Assembly (NCBI RefSeq): GCF_002777965.1
Contig: NZ_NGVR01000021.1
Location: 47,690-111,689 of the forward strand
DNA: 64,000 nucleotides
Reading direction: 5' to 3'
DNA from: Proteus columbae
GTDB lineage: Bacteria > Pseudomonadota > Gammaproteobacteria > Enterobacterales > Enterobacteriaceae
Shown in pieces: positions 29,732 through 40,604 of the stretch (position 1 is the first letter of the stretch; each line of letters opens with the position of its first letter). The notes under the pieces were generated by a model. That model saw nothing but the letters and a program-made list of their open reading frames with translations. It did not search any database and was not told the origin of the DNA. The position numbers and the translations under genes were made by a program.

Positions 29732-29807
29732 AAAGAGAGCAAAGTGTTGAACACAAAGGGTCCATCCCTACCTTTGTATTCATTACGCACTTTGCTCTTT
29801 TTTTATG
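29732..29807 (+). terminator. Strong terminator of the porin-cpdB-RNase-nucleotidase operon
   Basis: AAAGAGAGCAAAGTG and CACTTTGCTCTTTTTTT form the outer stem, with an inner stem ACAAAGG / CCTTTGT, then T7. Confidence 0.85.
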
Positions 29808-29890
29808 TTTTTTATTCGCAAATGTGGGGAATAAACATAAGAGTCAACGCCTTTACAAGGAATAATTTGTGGTGTATTGTGTATTTTTGC

Positions 29891-29950
29891 GACAAAAGAT
29901 TGCATTTTGTCGTTATTATAAAGATCTAAACTTATAACATTTTAATGTTA
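29891..29950. promoter_or_regulatory. Operator region of the ParD/ParE-type module
   Basis: Two perfect inverted repeats lie just upstream of the antitoxin: GACAAAA-N7-TTTTGTC (29891-29911) and TAACATTTTAATGTTA (29935-29950). TTATAAC occurs at 29933 and again at 29964. Such repeats usually bind the antitoxin for autorepression. Confidence 0.5.
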
Positions 29951-29995
29951 TCAAGTTCTAAAGTTATAACTGCCGTGAGGCTTGGAGTGTAAGTA

Positions 29996-30226
29996 ATGGC
30001 TATTTCCGTAAGATTAGATGAAGACTTTGTGTCTGATGCTAAAATTCATGCGGAAGCGAAAAGCAGAAGTGTTCCTAAACAAATCGAACACTGGGCTAAA
30101 ATAGGGCGTATAGCTGAAGATAACCCTGATCTGCCATATAGCTTTATCGAAGAATTGTTACTGGCACAGGCGGAAGTCGAAAACAAAAAGGTTTCTCGAT
30201 ATGTCCGAACCACAAAAAGAGATTGA
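29996..30226 (+). CDS. ParD-like antitoxin
   Basis: 76 residues. The N-terminal ISVRLDEDFVSDAKIHAEAKSR looks like the ribbon-helix-helix DNA-binding part of ParD-like antitoxins, and RSVPKQIEHWAKIGRIAEDNPD is the typical continuation. The charged C-terminus should wrap the toxin. It overlaps the toxin gene by 26 bases, the usual arrangement, and probably represses its own promoter. Confidence 0.85.
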   Translation: MAISVRLDEDFVSDAKIHAEAKSRSVPKQIEHWAKIGRIAEDNPDLPYSFIEELLLAQAEVENKKVSRYVRTTKRD

Positions 30227-30527
30227 TGTTTATCAGTCAGCTCGATTTGAAAAGGCAATGAAAAAATTGCCTGTATCAGATGTGAAGATCATTGAAGATG
30301 AAATTGATCAAATAATCGATAATCCATTGATTGGTGAGCAGAAAAAAGGCGATCTTGCTTATCTTAGAGTACACAAATTTAGGCTTAATGAGTTGATTGT
30401 TTTATTAGGTTATTCATGGGTAGCCAACAAAGTTGAACTGTATCTACTGCATATAGGTTCCCATGAAAATTTCTATGATGCTCAGAAAAAACAGCGAAAG
30501 ACCGATCTGAAACTGATTAAATCATAA
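30201..30527 (+). CDS. RelE/ParE-superfamily toxin
   Basis: 108 residues. The pattern is that of RelE/ParE proteins: a helical start (ARFEKAMKKLPVSDVKIIEDEID), then strands (LAYLRVHKFRLNELIVLLGYSW, KVELYLLHIGSHENFYD). Whether it attacks mRNA on ribosomes (RelE) or gyrase (ParE) cannot be told. It is paired with the overlapping antitoxin. Confidence 0.82.
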   Translation: MSEPQKEIDVYQSARFEKAMKKLPVSDVKIIEDEIDQIIDNPLIGEQKKGDLAYLRVHKFRLNELIVLLGYSWVANKVELYLLHIGSHENFYDAQKKQRKTDLKLIKS

Positions 30528-30528
30528 A

Positions 30529-30562
30529 AGAGTGGTGGCATAAGGCCATCACTCTTGTTTTG
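30529..30562 (+). terminator. Terminator after the toxin gene
   Basis: AGAGTGGTGGC-ATAAG-GCCATCACTCT with one wobble pair, then TGTTTTG. The T-run is imperfect. Confidence 0.6.
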
Positions 30563-30569
30563 TGGGCAT

Positions 30570-30601
30570 ATAAATAAAAAAAGCCCACAGTGGCTGTGGG
30601 C
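30570..30601 (-). terminator. Terminator of the nitroreductase gene
   Basis: Read leftward: GCCCACAG-CCA-CTGTGGGC followed by T7ATTT. It lies 70 bases after the nitroreductase stop. Confidence 0.8.
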
Positions 30602-30670
30602 AAGGATGAAAGTAAAGAAAAGAGGGTATTACTTATTGCTAGGGTCTTTGTCAGATGTCTGTTCTAACAC

Positions 30671-31270
30671 TTATTTGAAGATTTTAAAGCGTGCATCATC
30701 TTCCATATAATTCTTCTCACCAGCCTCTTGTTCAATCGAACCAAAGACCATTTGAGCTCTTAATTTCCATGTTTTTGGCAGATCCCAAGTTGCATGAACT
30801 TCGTCATCAATAATTGGGTTGTAGTGTTGTAATGAAGCACCTACGTTCTCTGCTGCTAATGCAGTCCAAACAGAGAGTTGCGCCATACCACTTGCTTGTT
30901 CTGACCATACAGGGAAGTTATCCGCATACAGTGGAAATTGCTCTTGAAGACCTTTTACGATATCTGTGTCTTCAAAATACAGAATTGAGCCTGCACCTGC
31001 GGCGAAGCTATCAATTTTGGCTTCAGTTGCACTAAATGCTTCTGCGGGTACTAATTTTTTCAGTGTATTTTTAACGATATCCCACAGTTTTTGATGTTGT
31101 TCACCAAACAGAATAACAACGCGAGATGTTTGTGAGTTAAATGCTGTTGGGCTTTCTTTAACCGCTTCTTTGATAACCTCAGTGACTCTGTCTTCGCTAA
31201 TTGGAAGTTGATTACCTAAATGATAAATTGTTCTACGTTTTTTCATTAAATCAGTAAATGCGTTAGACAT
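30671..31270 (-). CDS. Nitroreductase-family flavoprotein
   Basis: 199 residues with AAGGAG before the ATG. The N-terminal MKKRRTIYHL and ESPTAFNSQTSRVVILFG are the FMN-contact parts of the small nitroreductases of the YdgI/Frm2 branch; GASLQHYNPIIDDEV is another mark. They are cytosolic FMN enzymes that reduce nitro compounds or quinones with NAD(P)H. The physiological substrate is unknown. It is a single gene, with its own terminator. Confidence 0.88.
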   Translation of the reverse strand: MSNAFTDLMKKRRTIYHLGNQLPISEDRVTEVIKEAVKESPTAFNSQTSRVVILFGEQHQKLWDIVKNTLKKLVPAEAFSATEAKIDSFAAGAGSILYFEDTDIVKGLQEQFPLYADNFPVWSEQASGMAQLSVWTALAAENVGASLQHYNPIIDDEVHATWDLPKTWKLRAQMVFGSIEQEAGEKNYMEDDARFKIFK

Positions 31271-31401
31271 GACTGTCTCCTTGATAAATTTAAGCGCTTA
31301 AAGCGTGTCTTAGCTTGAGCTAATCTATGGACATACTATAGGTCTTAGTAGTGATTTATTGATATATAAAAAATTTAATCAGCTACGTCAAAATATTCGA
31401 C

Positions 31402-34400
31402 CTAGTGTTTAACTACCTGATTTAGATTCTGTTTATTTACATATCTAAACTCAGGAGCAAGCTGGCTAATACCTAATCCTCCGGCTTTCTTCACTTTAAT
31501 TTGTACAGGAATGCGCTCTTTCATGGCTTCTACGTGACTAATTACGCCAATAATTTTACCGGATGCATTAAGGCTATCGAGAGCATCTAATGCAATATCT
31601 AAGGTATCAGGATCTAATGTGCCAAAGCCTTCATCTAGAAATAGTGATTCGATTTGAGTTTTGTTACTGACCAAATCTGAAAGCGCTAAGGCGAGCGATA
31701 AACTGACCAAGAAACTTTCGCCACCAGAGAGCGTGCGAGTATCTCGCAGTGCATCTGCTTGCCACGTATCTGCAATTTGTAGTTCAAGGCTTGCTGGCGT
31801 TTTGCGTTGCAAGAAATAACGTCCATGAAGCTTTTCTAAACGACGGTTAGCCAAATAAATTAGATGATCAAGCGTTAAGCCTTGGGCAAAACGGCTGAAC
31901 TTATCTCCTGATGCAGATCCGACCAATTCGTTTAAGTAGCTCCAATCATCAAAGTGAGATTGCTGTTTCGTTATTCTGTCGAGTAGGGCTTGTTGTTCTT
32001 TACGTTTTTCTTCATCAGTGCGCAGTTGCTCTTGAATACGGAACTTGGTTTCTTGTAGATGAGCCAACTGTGTTTCTAGTGCCAATATATGTGTGGTGAT
32101 TTGTTCAATATTTTGCTCAGTCGATAACAAAGGTGGTTGTAACAAGTGCTGTTGATATGCCTTTTCTTGAGTGTCTAAGCGTGTTTTTTCTTGCAATAAT
32201 CTATCAAGTCTTTGTTTTTGCTGTTCTTGTAAACGGTTTCTTTCCTCAACTGATAACAGAGAGGCTAAAAATGTATTTTCGTCAGTAAACGGACTGTTTT
32301 TTAACGCATGTTGATATTGTTCAATAATGTCTTGTAAACGCGTTTGTAACCGTTGTAGCGATTTTTCATTTTCCTGATATTGACCAATAAGCTGATTTAA
32401 ACGGATTTCGAGTCGGTTTTTTTCTTCGCTATATTGCTCAATTTGTTTTTGTAATAACTGACTCTGCTTATCTAATTCATTACGCGCATCTTCAGTGGTC
32501 TGTGTCCCGAAGAAAGCTTGGCGTTGTGCTTTTAGCTGTTCTTGTTGCTGATGTAGTTGTTGTAAATGGATTAAAGCGGTATCAAGTTCTTTTTGATTTT
32601 CAGATAAATAGCGTTTTCTCTCTTCCTGCGTTAATAACAATTCGCGGATTATTTGTTGTAATTCGTGATGTGTTTTTAAGGTTGATTGATATTGTTGGCT
32701 CTCTTTTTTACGTGCAATAAGCCATTGAATTTTATCCTCAAATTCCTCTAATTCATAACCTTGCTGTTTAACAAGAGATTGAAGATCTTGCGCTAACTGA
32801 GTTTGTTGTTGAAGATATTGCTCTGTTTGTTGTTGTTTATTGAAAACTTCTTTCTGTTGCTGAGTAAATTCATTTTGTTGATGAAGAATAGCTTGCTGTT
32901 GTTGATTAAATTGCTCTTTATTATCAGATAACAGCTTGTACTTTTGCTGAATTTGGGCTTCTAATAGTTGATAGCTAATCCGTTTTTGTGTCAGTAAATT
33001 ATCTTCTTTCTCAAGTTCTGAATCTAATTGAGTTAAAGCAGTTTCTTCGCAGTCCACATCCGGTAATGCATAAGTTTGAGCTAAAGCTCGCCATTGTTGT
33101 TTTAATGACACAATATCCTGTGTTAGTTGCTCAAGATCGTTACTTAATTTTTCGTTTTGAGCTTGATAGTTAGCATATTGTGTTTTTTGTTCTACTAGTT
33201 CTATTGTTAATGTATGAACTTGCTGCGTTAAAATATCTAATCGTGTTTTGGTTTCGTCGGGTTTAATTTCTTTATATTTTTCAACATAAGGATGTTCAGT
33301 TGAACCACAAACAGGACATGGGGTGTCTTTAACTAAATGTTGTCTCTCTTCTTCGTATTCTGCTAATTTTCGTATTAAAGTATAATTGTCATTTAAATCA
33401 TTAAGATGTTGCTCTTTTTCTTTTAAAATGATGCTGTTTTTACTGATGTTTTCAGTCAGTACGGCTATTTTTTGCAGGTTTTCTGAATGGCTTTTTTGCT
33501 GCTGATGTTCAGCTTTTATATTGCGTTGCAATTGAGCCTGTAATCCCATTAGTTTAGCGAGTGCATTCCTTTGCTGTGAAATTTGTTGCGAACGATAAGG
33601 GATATCCGCTATAGCATCAGCTTTATTTTGTTGCTCAAGTTGTGTTTGTAATTCACTTAATTGTTGTTGCTGTAAGTTAAGATTGTGCTGTTGTTCTTCT
33701 AGTGTTTTAGTCGCTTTTTCTAATTCGAGTTTAAGTAAGCACTCTTTTTCTTGTTCTGCTTTTTCACTTTTCTGACTAATTAGATATTTCTCTGTAACTT
33801 CATCATATTGCTCAAAATAGCGTTGCCATAACGGTAAGTTTTCAGCAAGTTGAGCATGAGCTGTATGCTGATTTAAATATTCATTTAATTCATTAAATTG
33901 CTTTTGTGATCCAACTAATTTGGCTTCTGTTAACTGTATTTTTTCCAGATATTCTGATTGTGTTTTTTCTAACGTATTTTTTTGCTGTGTTTTTACTGAA
34001 ATATCTTGTTGTAGCAAGATTAACTGATTATCTAATGGTGCTACTTTTTCACGTATAAGCTGCAATATTTGCTGTTTTTTCTCATCGTGTTGTTTAAATG
34101 TGTCACGAGCCTCGATTAAATGCTGATTAATAGGTTGGCTCTGTTGTTCAATAAGTTGCTTTTCTGCTTTTAGTGTTGAGAGTTGTGACTCAATATAGGT
34201 TTGTTCTTTTAATAGACGATCCTTTTCATCATAAATCGGACGGATTTTTTCTGCTGGTTCGCTATTTTCAAGTCGCTGAATATCGGGTTTGGCAGCAACT
34301 AATGCTTCTTGTGCTAAGTTAACCTCAGTTTGTGCTAATACTTTGTTTTTATTGAGCTCAATTTCTTTTTCTTGCCACTGTTTTGCTGCTTGATATTCCT

Positions 34401-35130
34401 GTTTTTCTTTTTGTAATAGGCTCTCTTTGGCAAAAAGATCGGTTTGTTCAGTTAATAAAGCTTGTCGAGCATTTTCATCTAATAACGCCATCATTTCGGC
34501 TTGCTGTTTTAGTGTTTTTAATGCTTGTTCTTCTTCACGCCAATGTTTAAATATGGATTGGGAGATATGGCGATAAATATCTGTACCAGTGAGTTCTTCG
34601 AGTAATTCAGCGCGAGATTTATCATCTGCATTTAAAAAAGCCGCAAATTGTCCTTGAGAAAGCAACATAGATTTAGTGAAACGATCAAAATCAAGACCAG
34701 TAATATTAATGATCATCTCTTTCACTTGGCTTATCTTGCTTGCTAATATTTTGTCTTCGCCTCCAGTTGTATTTATTTTAACAAGTTCAGCCTGTGGTGC
34801 TTGAAGGTTGCCATCTTCTTTATAATTAGCTCGGCGTTGTTCCCAGAATGCTCGATAAGCTACACCTTTGACTTCAAATTCAACTTCGCTCAAACACTCT
34901 GCGGTATGACGCGTCATTAATTCATTTTGTGATTGCGTGACTTTATCTAATCGTGGAGTTCTATGATAAAGCGCTAAACTAATCGCATCTAACAGGGTGG
35001 TTTTTCCTGCACCCGTGGGGCCTGTAATTGCAAATAACCCATTGCTGATAAAAGGCTCTTGGTTAAAGTTAATCTTCCACTCACCTTTTAAGGAGTTAAT
35101 ATTTTTAAATCGCAGACTTAAGATTTTCAT
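31402..35130 (-). CDS. sbcC: SbcC, ATPase subunit of the SbcCD nuclease
   Basis: 1242 residues, somewhat longer than E. coli SbcC (about 1050). It is a Rad50/SMC-type ATPase: Walker [14 protein letters not shown] at the N-terminus, then long glutamine-rich coiled coils. A zinc hook [10 protein letters not shown] lies near residue 605, and the C-terminus has signature [19 protein letters not shown] and Walker [13 protein letters not shown]. With SbcD it cuts hairpins and processes DNA ends. It overlaps sbcD by one base. Confidence 0.96.
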   Translation of the reverse strand: MKILSLRFKNINSLKGEWKINFNQEPFISNGLFAITGPTGAGKTTLLDAISLALYHRTPRLDKVTQSQNELMTRHTAECLSEVEFEVKGVAYRAFWEQRRANYKEDGNLQAPQAELVKINTTGGEDKILASKISQVKEMIINITGLDFDRFTKSMLLSQGQFAAFLNADDKSRAELLEELTGTDIYRHISQSIFKHWREEEQALKTLKQQAEMMALLDENARQALLTEQTDLFAKESLLQKEKQEYQAAKQWQEKEIELNKNKVLAQTEVNLAQEALVAAKPDIQRLENSEPAEKIRPIYDEKDRLLKEQTYIESQLSTLKAEKQLIEQQSQPINQHLIEARDTFKQHDEKKQQILQLIREKVAPLDNQLILLQQDISVKTQQKNTLEKTQSEYLEKIQLTEAKLVGSQKQFNELNEYLNQHTAHAQLAENLPLWQRYFEQYDEVTEKYLISQKSEKAEQEKECLLKLELEKATKTLEEQQHNLNLQQQQLSELQTQLEQQNKADAIADIPYRSQQISQQRNALAKLMGLQAQLQRNIKAEHQQQKSHSENLQKIAVLTENISKNSIILKEKEQHLNDLNDNYTLIRKLAEYEEERQHLVKDTPCPVCGSTEHPYVEKYKEIKPDETKTRLDILTQQVHTLTIELVEQKTQYANYQAQNEKLSNDLEQLTQDIVSLKQQWRALAQTYALPDVDCEETALTQLDSELEKEDNLLTQKRISYQLLEAQIQQKYKLLSDNKEQFNQQQQAILHQQNEFTQQQKEVFNKQQQTEQYLQQQTQLAQDLQSLVKQQGYELEEFEDKIQWLIARKKESQQYQSTLKTHHELQQIIRELLLTQEERKRYLSENQKELDTALIHLQQLHQQQEQLKAQRQAFFGTQTTEDARNELDKQSQLLQKQIEQYSEEKNRLEIRLNQLIGQYQENEKSLQRLQTRLQDIIEQYQHALKNSPFTDENTFLASLLSVEERNRLQEQQKQRLDRLLQEKTRLDTQEKAYQQHLLQPPLLSTEQNIEQITTHILALETQLAHLQETKFRIQEQLRTDEEKRKEQQALLDRITKQQSHFDDWSYLNELVGSASGDKFSRFAQGLTLDHLIYLANRRLEKLHGRYFLQRKTPASLELQIADTWQADALRDTRTLSGGESFLVSLSLALALSDLVSNKTQIESLFLDEGFGTLDPDTLDIALDALDSLNASGKIIGVISHVEAMKERIPVQIKVKKAGGLGISQLAPEFRYVNKQNLNQVVKH

Positions 35131-36359
35131 TATGCTTCGTTATCCTCTTTCTCTGCCATTTCAACTGCTTGTTTAAACAATGTTGTTAAACGAGTTTTAG
35201 TTTCTTGTGAATCAAACTCATTCTGTTCTAAGCGTCTTTCAAAAACATCATAAACGGTCAATTCAGTCAGTGTTTCGTTCTCATTTTGAGTGAACGCTTG
35301 GCGTTGTTTTCTGGCTCTTCTTAATAAGATCACATCAAAAAGTGGATCGTTAGTTAGCTCTTGAATACGGGTTTGTATATCACTGAGATAATCTTGTGTT
35401 GAAACTTCGATATCCAACCAAATAGCGGTATCTATTTGACCGTATTGTTTTTTTAAATCCTCAAGTTGTATCGCTATCTCTTTTAATGAACCACTGATAG
35501 TGCGTAGTAACTGAAACTCAGGAATAGGTAATAGTGTGAAGTTAGTTAATTTCTCTTGCTCAAAATCGATAAGGCAGACACTTTTCTGTTGTCCGCTCTC
35601 ATCAAAACTTAAAGGGATAGGGGAGCCACTATAACGAATATGACCAGACTTATTTACTACTTGGGGACGATGAATATGGCCAAGCGCAATATAGTCAAAA
35701 TCAGGAAAAAGGTTTGCCGAAAAGGCTTCTAAGGTACCGATGTAAATTTCACGGACGGAATCTGTCACACTCGCACCAATTGTGGTGAGGTGACCCGTTG
35801 CAATAATAGGGATCTTGGCATTTAGTTGCTTTCGTAAATCGAGAGCTACTTGATATTGAGCTTGATAATATTCAGCAATCGCGTCTTTTAATGCGATTTG
35901 TTTTTCAGCTCCTGATTGCCCACTCTTACTGCTGATCATGTCTCTAGGACGTAGATAAGGGATCGCACAAAGTAATGCTCCCGGAGTGTTGTCTTTTTGA
36001 GGAAGAATTAGCGGGGCTTGTGGTGTTTCAGCATGAACATTAGCAATAACTGTTGTATTTAAACACGCCAATAGTGATTTTGATTCATTTAGTGTCGCCA
36101 CAGAGTCGTGATTACCACCTAGAATAACGAGCTGACATTGTGTGTCTCTGATTGCGACAACAAAGCGGTTATAAAGCTCTCTGGCATAACTTGGCGGTGA
36201 GCCTGTATCAAAAATATCACCGGCAACAATCAAGGCATCAACTTGATAATTTTTGATTTGTGCTAACAACCAATCAAGAAACTGTTGATGTTCTTTAGCT
36301 CGAGTCTTAGTAAAAAAATATTGCCCTAAATGCCAGTCTGATGTGTGAATAATCCGCAT
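35130..36359 (-). CDS. sbcD: SbcD, nuclease subunit of SbcCD
   Basis: 409 residues, a Mre11-type metallophosphoesterase. Metal motifs in order: [35 protein letters not shown] and LGHIHRPQ. As in E. coli it is transcribed away from phoB and is followed by sbcC. Confidence 0.97.
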   Translation of the reverse strand: MRIIHTSDWHLGQYFFTKTRAKEHQQFLDWLLAQIKNYQVDALIVAGDIFDTGSPPSYARELYNRFVVAIRDTQCQLVILGGNHDSVATLNESKSLLACLNTTVIANVHAETPQAPLILPQKDNTPGALLCAIPYLRPRDMISSKSGQSGAEKQIALKDAIAEYYQAQYQVALDLRKQLNAKIPIIATGHLTTIGASVTDSVREIYIGTLEAFSANLFPDFDYIALGHIHRPQVVNKSGHIRYSGSPIPLSFDESGQQKSVCLIDFEQEKLTNFTLLPIPEFQLLRTISGSLKEIAIQLEDLKKQYGQIDTAIWLDIEVSTQDYLSDIQTRIQELTNDPLFDVILLRRARKQRQAFTQNENETLTELTVYDVFERRLEQNEFDSQETKTRLTTLFKQAVEMAEKEDNEA

Positions 36360-36509
36360 TGCTATTCCTCTTTTTTATCTGACGAAGAGTATAGCGCACC
36401 TTACTTTTTTAGTGAAAACTCAAGAATAAGCCCTCTTTTTGAGTGATATTTCACCAAAAAATGATTTATTTACCTTAACAACAGGGATCTATTTCAGTAA
36501 TGTTAAGGC

Positions 36510-36543
36510 TAGTCATAAATCTGTCATAAAATTACATCATAAT
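36510..36543 (+). promoter_or_regulatory. Pho box and -10 of phoB
   Basis: Two PhoB repeats in tandem, GTCATAAATCT-GTCATAAAA (36512-36531), followed at the right distance by CATAAT (36538-36543). It gives phosphate-starvation induction by PhoB. The start would be near 36550. Confidence 0.85.
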
Positions 36544-36556
36544 CATTTTGACCCTC

Positions 36557-36683
36557 TATACTCGTCATCCTTCAAGTTGCAGGGGTGTTGGCTACGCTCA
36601 GCTACCCGAATCATATACATGAGTATGCTCATCGGGATATCTTTGCTTGCCGCCTATCTGCAACTCGAATGATTTAGAGTATA
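36557..36683. repeat. ERIC element in the phoB leader
   Basis: 127 bases, the full ERIC length. The ends are inverted (TATACTCGTCAT... and ...GATTTAGAGTATA) and typical internal blocks occur (TTCAAGTTGCAGG, CTTGCCGCC, CTGCAACTCGAAT). It lies between the Pho box and the phoB ATG. Confidence 0.9.
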
Positions 36684-36705
36684 TATACATTACACAGGAT
36701 AGAGT

Positions 36706-37395
36706 ATGGCAAGGCGTATTCTTGTTGTTGAAGATGAAACCGCAATTCGAGAGATGATCTGTTTTGTTTTAGAACAAAATGGTTTTCAACCTATAGAAGC
36801 AGAAGATTATGATTCTGCATTGAGCTTTCTTATTGATCCTTACCCTGATCTGGTTTTATTAGATTGGATGATCCCCGGTGGATCAGGCTTGCAAGTAATA
36901 AAACAGATGAAGCGGGAAAGCAACACCCGCGATATACCCATTATTATGCTAACGGCAAAAGGGGAAGAAGAAGATAAAGTCCAAGGGTTAGAAACGGGTG
37001 CGGATGATTATGTTATCAAACCGTTTTCACCTAAAGAGCTTGTTGCCCGAGTGAAGGCGATTTTACGACGTTTATCACCGATGTCCGCAGAAGATATTAT
37101 TGAATTCAATGGACTCGGCCTTGATCCTGTTTCTCATCGAGTCACAAGTCAAGATAAACCTATCGATATGGGGCCTACCGAATTTAAACTCCTGCACTTT
37201 TTTATGACACATCCTGAACGCGTGTATAGCAGAGAACAACTGCTAAACTATGTTTGGGGAACCAATGTTTATGTCGAAGACCGTACTGTTGATGTGCATA
37301 TTCGTCGTTTACGTAAAGCCATTGAAGAAGATGGCCATGACAGAATGATACAGACAGTACGTGGAACGGGATATCGTTTCTCTGCCCGTTTCTAA
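36706..37395 (+). CDS. phoB: PhoB, phosphate response regulator
   Basis: 229 residues. The receiver domain has the acidic pocket (VVEDE), the phosphoacceptor Asp in [12 protein letters not shown] (near 54) and the Lys in [14 protein letters not shown]. The C-terminal OmpR-type winged helix contains [24 protein letters not shown] shortened here to its core, then [12 protein letters not shown]. Once phosphorylated by PhoR it activates the pho regulon and its own promoter. Confidence 0.97.
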   Translation: MARRILVVEDETAIREMICFVLEQNGFQPIEAEDYDSALSFLIDPYPDLVLLDWMIPGGSGLQVIKQMKRESNTRDIPIIMLTAKGEEEDKVQGLETGADDYVIKPFSPKELVARVKAILRRLSPMSAEDIIEFNGLGLDPVSHRVTSQDKPIDMGPTEFKLLHFFMTHPERVYSREQLLNYVWGTNVYVEDRTVDVHIRRLRKAIEEDGHDRMIQTVRGTGYRFSARF

Positions 37396-37418
37396 GTCAA
37401 TATGGGAGTAATCGTCAG

Positions 37419-38717
37419 GTGTTAGAACGACTATCGTGGAAAGCCCTCGTTTGGGGGCTATGTCTATTTTGCTTGCCTGCCTTTATATTATCGCTTTTTA
37501 TCGGGCATCTTCCTTGGTTGCTGGTGGCATCGCTTCTCTGTGCCCTTGTGTGGCATGCCTATAATTTGCTGAAATTATCTAAATGGTTATGGTTAGATCG
37601 CTCTGTATTGCCCCCTGAAGGAAGAGGAGGATGGGAGCCTATTTTTTATGGTATTCGACAGACTCAACAACGTAATCGTAAACGACGCAGAGAATTAGGC
37701 GATTTAATTAAGCGTTTTAGAAGTGGGGCTGAAAGCTTACCCGATGCTGTTGTGATGATGACAAATGAAGGGAATATTTTTTGGTGTAATAGCCTTGCTC
37801 AACATTTATTAGGTTTTCGCTGGCCTGAAGATAACGGGCAAAATATTTTTAACTTATTACGTTATCCTGATTTTTTGCACTATTTTACCGCAGGTGATTT
37901 TAGTCGCCCTTTAACCATTTCACTCAATAATGGCTCTATTGTTGAGTTTCGTGTGATGCCATATAGCGAAGATCAGCGCTTGATGGTGGCGCGTGATGTG
38001 ACAGAAAAAAATAAACTAGAAAACTCACGACGTGATTTTTTTGCTAATGTCAGTCATGAGTTAAGGACACCATTAACCGTTATTCAAGGTTATCTTGAAA
38101 TGATGGAAGAAAATAGTGTAGCAAAACCCGCAGAGCATAAGGCGATAGTCACGATGCAAGAGCAAGCTAAACGTATGGATACGCTTGTTCAGCAACTCTT
38201 ACAGCTTTCTCGTATCGAGTCTGCTCCTCATATTGATTTAAACAAGATTGTTGATATTCCAGCCATTTTGGCTTTATTACAACAAGAAGCTAACTCACTA
38301 AGCCAAGGCCAACATCAGATTATTTTTGATGTTGATGAACAGTGGGCTGTTCGTGGTAATGAAGAACAACTGCGTAGTGCAGTTTCTAACTTAGTGTATA
38401 ACGCGATTAATCACACTGAAGAAGGCACAACAATCAAAGTTAGTTGGAAGAAAATCCCCCAAGGCATGTTATTTAGTGTTTCAGATAATGGGGCGGGGAT
38501 CAGCGCAGAACACTTAACACGTTTAACCGAACGTTTTTATCGCGTTGATAAAGCTCGCTCTCGTCATTCTGGTGGTACTGGGTTAGGTTTGGCGATTGTG
38601 AAAAAATCGTTGCTTCATCATCATTCTCAATTGAATATTGAAAGTAAAGTGGGTGTCGGGAGTACGTTCTCTTTTATCCTTCCTCAAACATTGCTTACCG
38701 CGAAAAAAACACACTAG
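37419..38717 (+). CDS. phoR: PhoR, phosphate sensor histidine kinase
   Basis: 432 residues from a GTG start 23 bases after phoB. It has two N-terminal membrane helices, a PAS-like domain ([19 protein letters not shown]), the H-box [19 protein letters not shown] with the autophosphorylated His, and the ATPase boxes [16 protein letters not shown] and [11 protein letters not shown]. It responds to phosphate through the Pst transporter and PhoU in related bacteria. Confidence 0.96.
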   Translation: MLERLSWKALVWGLCLFCLPAFILSLFIGHLPWLLVASLLCALVWHAYNLLKLSKWLWLDRSVLPPEGRGGWEPIFYGIRQTQQRNRKRRRELGDLIKRFRSGAESLPDAVVMMTNEGNIFWCNSLAQHLLGFRWPEDNGQNIFNLLRYPDFLHYFTAGDFSRPLTISLNNGSIVEFRVMPYSEDQRLMVARDVTEKNKLENSRRDFFANVSHELRTPLTVIQGYLEMMEENSVAKPAEHKAIVTMQEQAKRMDTLVQQLLQLSRIESAPHIDLNKIVDIPAILALLQQEANSLSQGQHQIIFDVDEQWAVRGNEEQLRSAVSNLVYNAINHTEEGTTIKVSWKKIPQGMLFSVSDNGAGISAEHLTRLTERFYRVDKARSRHSGGTGLGLAIVKKSLLHHHSQLNIESKVGVGSTFSFILPQTLLTAKKTH

Positions 38718-38734
38718 AAGTATGTCTTTTTTAA

Positions 38735-38776
38735 AGCCTTTATCACTTGTATTCATGCAGTGATAAAGGTTTTTTT
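38735..38776 (+). terminator. Terminator of phoBR
   Basis: CCTTTATCACT-N11-AGTGATAAAGG followed by T7. Confidence 0.85.
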
Positions 38777-39195
38777 GCCCTTTTTCCATCTTTTTAATAT
38801 CAATAAAAACTAATATCGTAGCGTTAAATTTTAATATTATTAATTAATGGTAACTTTAAATGATACCAATATTCAATATTATTGGTGATGAAATGCACAA
38901 ATCATATCATGTATATTCGATGATATATGACAGTTATAACTAGTGCTGAAAAATAGTTTAGATAATTATTCTGGTTTTTGGATTGGCTATTGCCTTTTTT
39001 CATTATAAAAGTTTTACTTGTGACCCGTTATCGGCAATTTTTTCTATTTAGTACCTAATTGCTCTACATGAAATGATTATATATGGATATTATCCTGAAT
39101 AATGTTGGTATGAGCTTAAATAGATATTGTTGATTTTATGTTGCGCTACATTGGCGTATTTTAACTATTATTGTAACTACATATTAACAAAACTT
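38777..39195. other. AT-rich region upstream of brnQ
   Basis: About 420 bases without a gene. It must hold the brnQ promoter. Several imperfect AT-rich palindromes are present (for instance around 38868-38890), but none could be assigned to a regulator. Confidence 0.4.
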
Positions 39196-40539
39196 ATGGC
39201 ACATAGATTAGCTTCCAGAGATATTCTGGCATTAGGGTTTATGACATTCGCCCTATTTGTTGGCGCAGGCAACATTATTTTTCCTCCAATGGTGGGTTTG
39301 CAATCAGGTGAATTTGTTTGGACAGCCGCAATTGGCTTTTTGATCACTGGTGTAGGTTTACCTGTTTTAACGGTTGTTGCATTGGCAAAAGTCGGTGGTG
39401 GTATTGAGGCATTAAGCACTCCTATTGGTAAATCAATGGGATTATTATTAGCCATCGTGGCTTACCTTGCCGTTGGTCCTCTTTTTGCAACTCCTCGCAC
39501 TGCAACGGTTTCTTTTAAAGTGGGTATAGCCCCTTTAGTGGGTGATACGGAAATGTCATTGCTGATTTATAGCATTGTCTATTTCTTAATTGTAATTGGC
39601 ATTTCACTTTACCCCGGTAAATTATTAGATAGCGTTGGCCATATTCTTGCTCCTATTAAAATCTTAGCGCTCGCTGCATTAGGCGTGGCTGCGGTATTTT
39701 GGCCTGCTGGTGGCGCTATTCCTGCTACTGATGCTTATCGAGATATGGCGTTGACTCAGGGCTTTATTAACGGTTACCTCACCATGGATACATTGGGCGC
39801 TATGGTTTTTGGTATTGTTATTGTTAATGCGGCTCGCTCTCGGGGTATTGATAACTCATCACTGTTAACACGTTATACTATGTGGGCGGGAATTATTGCG
39901 GGTGTATTGTTAACTGCAATCTATTTGAGTTTATTTAAATTAGGCTCTAGTAGTGGCAGTATTATTCCGGGTGCTCAAGATGGCGCTGATATTTTACATG
40001 CCTATGTTCAGTACACTTTCGGTAATTTTGGTAGCTTCTTCTTAGCCGTACTGATTTTCTTAGCCTGTATGGTGACTGCCGTTGGTTTAACTTGTGCATG
40101 TGCTGAGTTCTTTAGTCGTTATTTACCTATCTCTTATCGTGTATTAGTGTTGATTCTGGCGATATTCTCAGCCGTTGTATCAAACTTAGGATTAAGTAAG
40201 CTGATTGAGTTTTCTATTCCTGTACTGATTATGATTTATCCGCCTTGTATTGTGATTATTTTAATGAGTTTCACATTACGTCTGTGGAATAACCCAAGCC
40301 GTATTATCGCGCCAGCAATGGCTGTTAGCTTATTTTTCGGTATTTTTGATGCGATAAAAGCCTCTGACTATCTGAAACATTTATTACCAGAGTGGGCAAC
40401 TAAATTGCCATTAAGTGAGCAAGGTTTAGCGTGGTTAATTCCTGTTCTCATTACTATTGTGGTTTGTGGTATTTATGACAAAGTTGTCGGTTCACACCAT
40501 AAAAAAGTGATCCATACTGAAGCCATCAATAAGCAATAA
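39196..40539 (+). CDS. brnQ: BrnQ, branched-chain amino-acid carrier
   Basis: 447 residues, about twelve membrane helices, LIVCS family. It imports leucine, isoleucine and valine with sodium or protons. Conserved stretches: [53 protein letters not shown] and [11 protein letters not shown]. The frame continues upstream to 39127, but the ATG at 39196 matches the family N-terminus (MxHxLxSRDI). No good ribosome site precedes it. It follows phoR as in E. coli. Confidence 0.95.
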   Translation: MAHRLASRDILALGFMTFALFVGAGNIIFPPMVGLQSGEFVWTAAIGFLITGVGLPVLTVVALAKVGGGIEALSTPIGKSMGLLLAIVAYLAVGPLFATPRTATVSFKVGIAPLVGDTEMSLLIYSIVYFLIVIGISLYPGKLLDSVGHILAPIKILALAALGVAAVFWPAGGAIPATDAYRDMALTQGFINGYLTMDTLGAMVFGIVIVNAARSRGIDNSSLLTRYTMWAGIIAGVLLTAIYLSLFKLGSSSGSIIPGAQDGADILHAYVQYTFGNFGSFFLAVLIFLACMVTAVGLTCACAEFFSRYLPISYRVLVLILAIFSAVVSNLGLSKLIEFSIPVLIMIYPPCIVIILMSFTLRLWNNPSRIIAPAMAVSLFFGIFDAIKASDYLKHLLPEWATKLPLSEQGLAWLIPVLITIVVCGIYDKVVGSHHKKVIHTEAINKQ

Positions 40540-40569
40540 AATGCATTGAAAACATATGGATTTAAACGT

Positions 40570-40597
40570 AAAAAGGGAAACGAAAGTTTCCCTTTTT
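40570..40597. terminator. Bidirectional terminator brnQ / hipA
   Basis: AAAAAGGGAAAC-GAAA-GTTTCCCTTTTT is a perfect 12-bp stem with a GNRA tetraloop, between convergent genes. Confidence 0.9.
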
Positions 40598-40604
40598 GTT
40601 GGAA

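Noticed and set aside
29744..29929. 61-codon open frame after the 5'-nucleotidase gene
   Set aside because: It starts inside the terminator hairpin and has no convincing ribosome site or composition.
36439..36672. 77-codon open frame upstream of phoB
   Set aside because: It covers the Pho box and the ERIC element; the product is translated repeat DNA.
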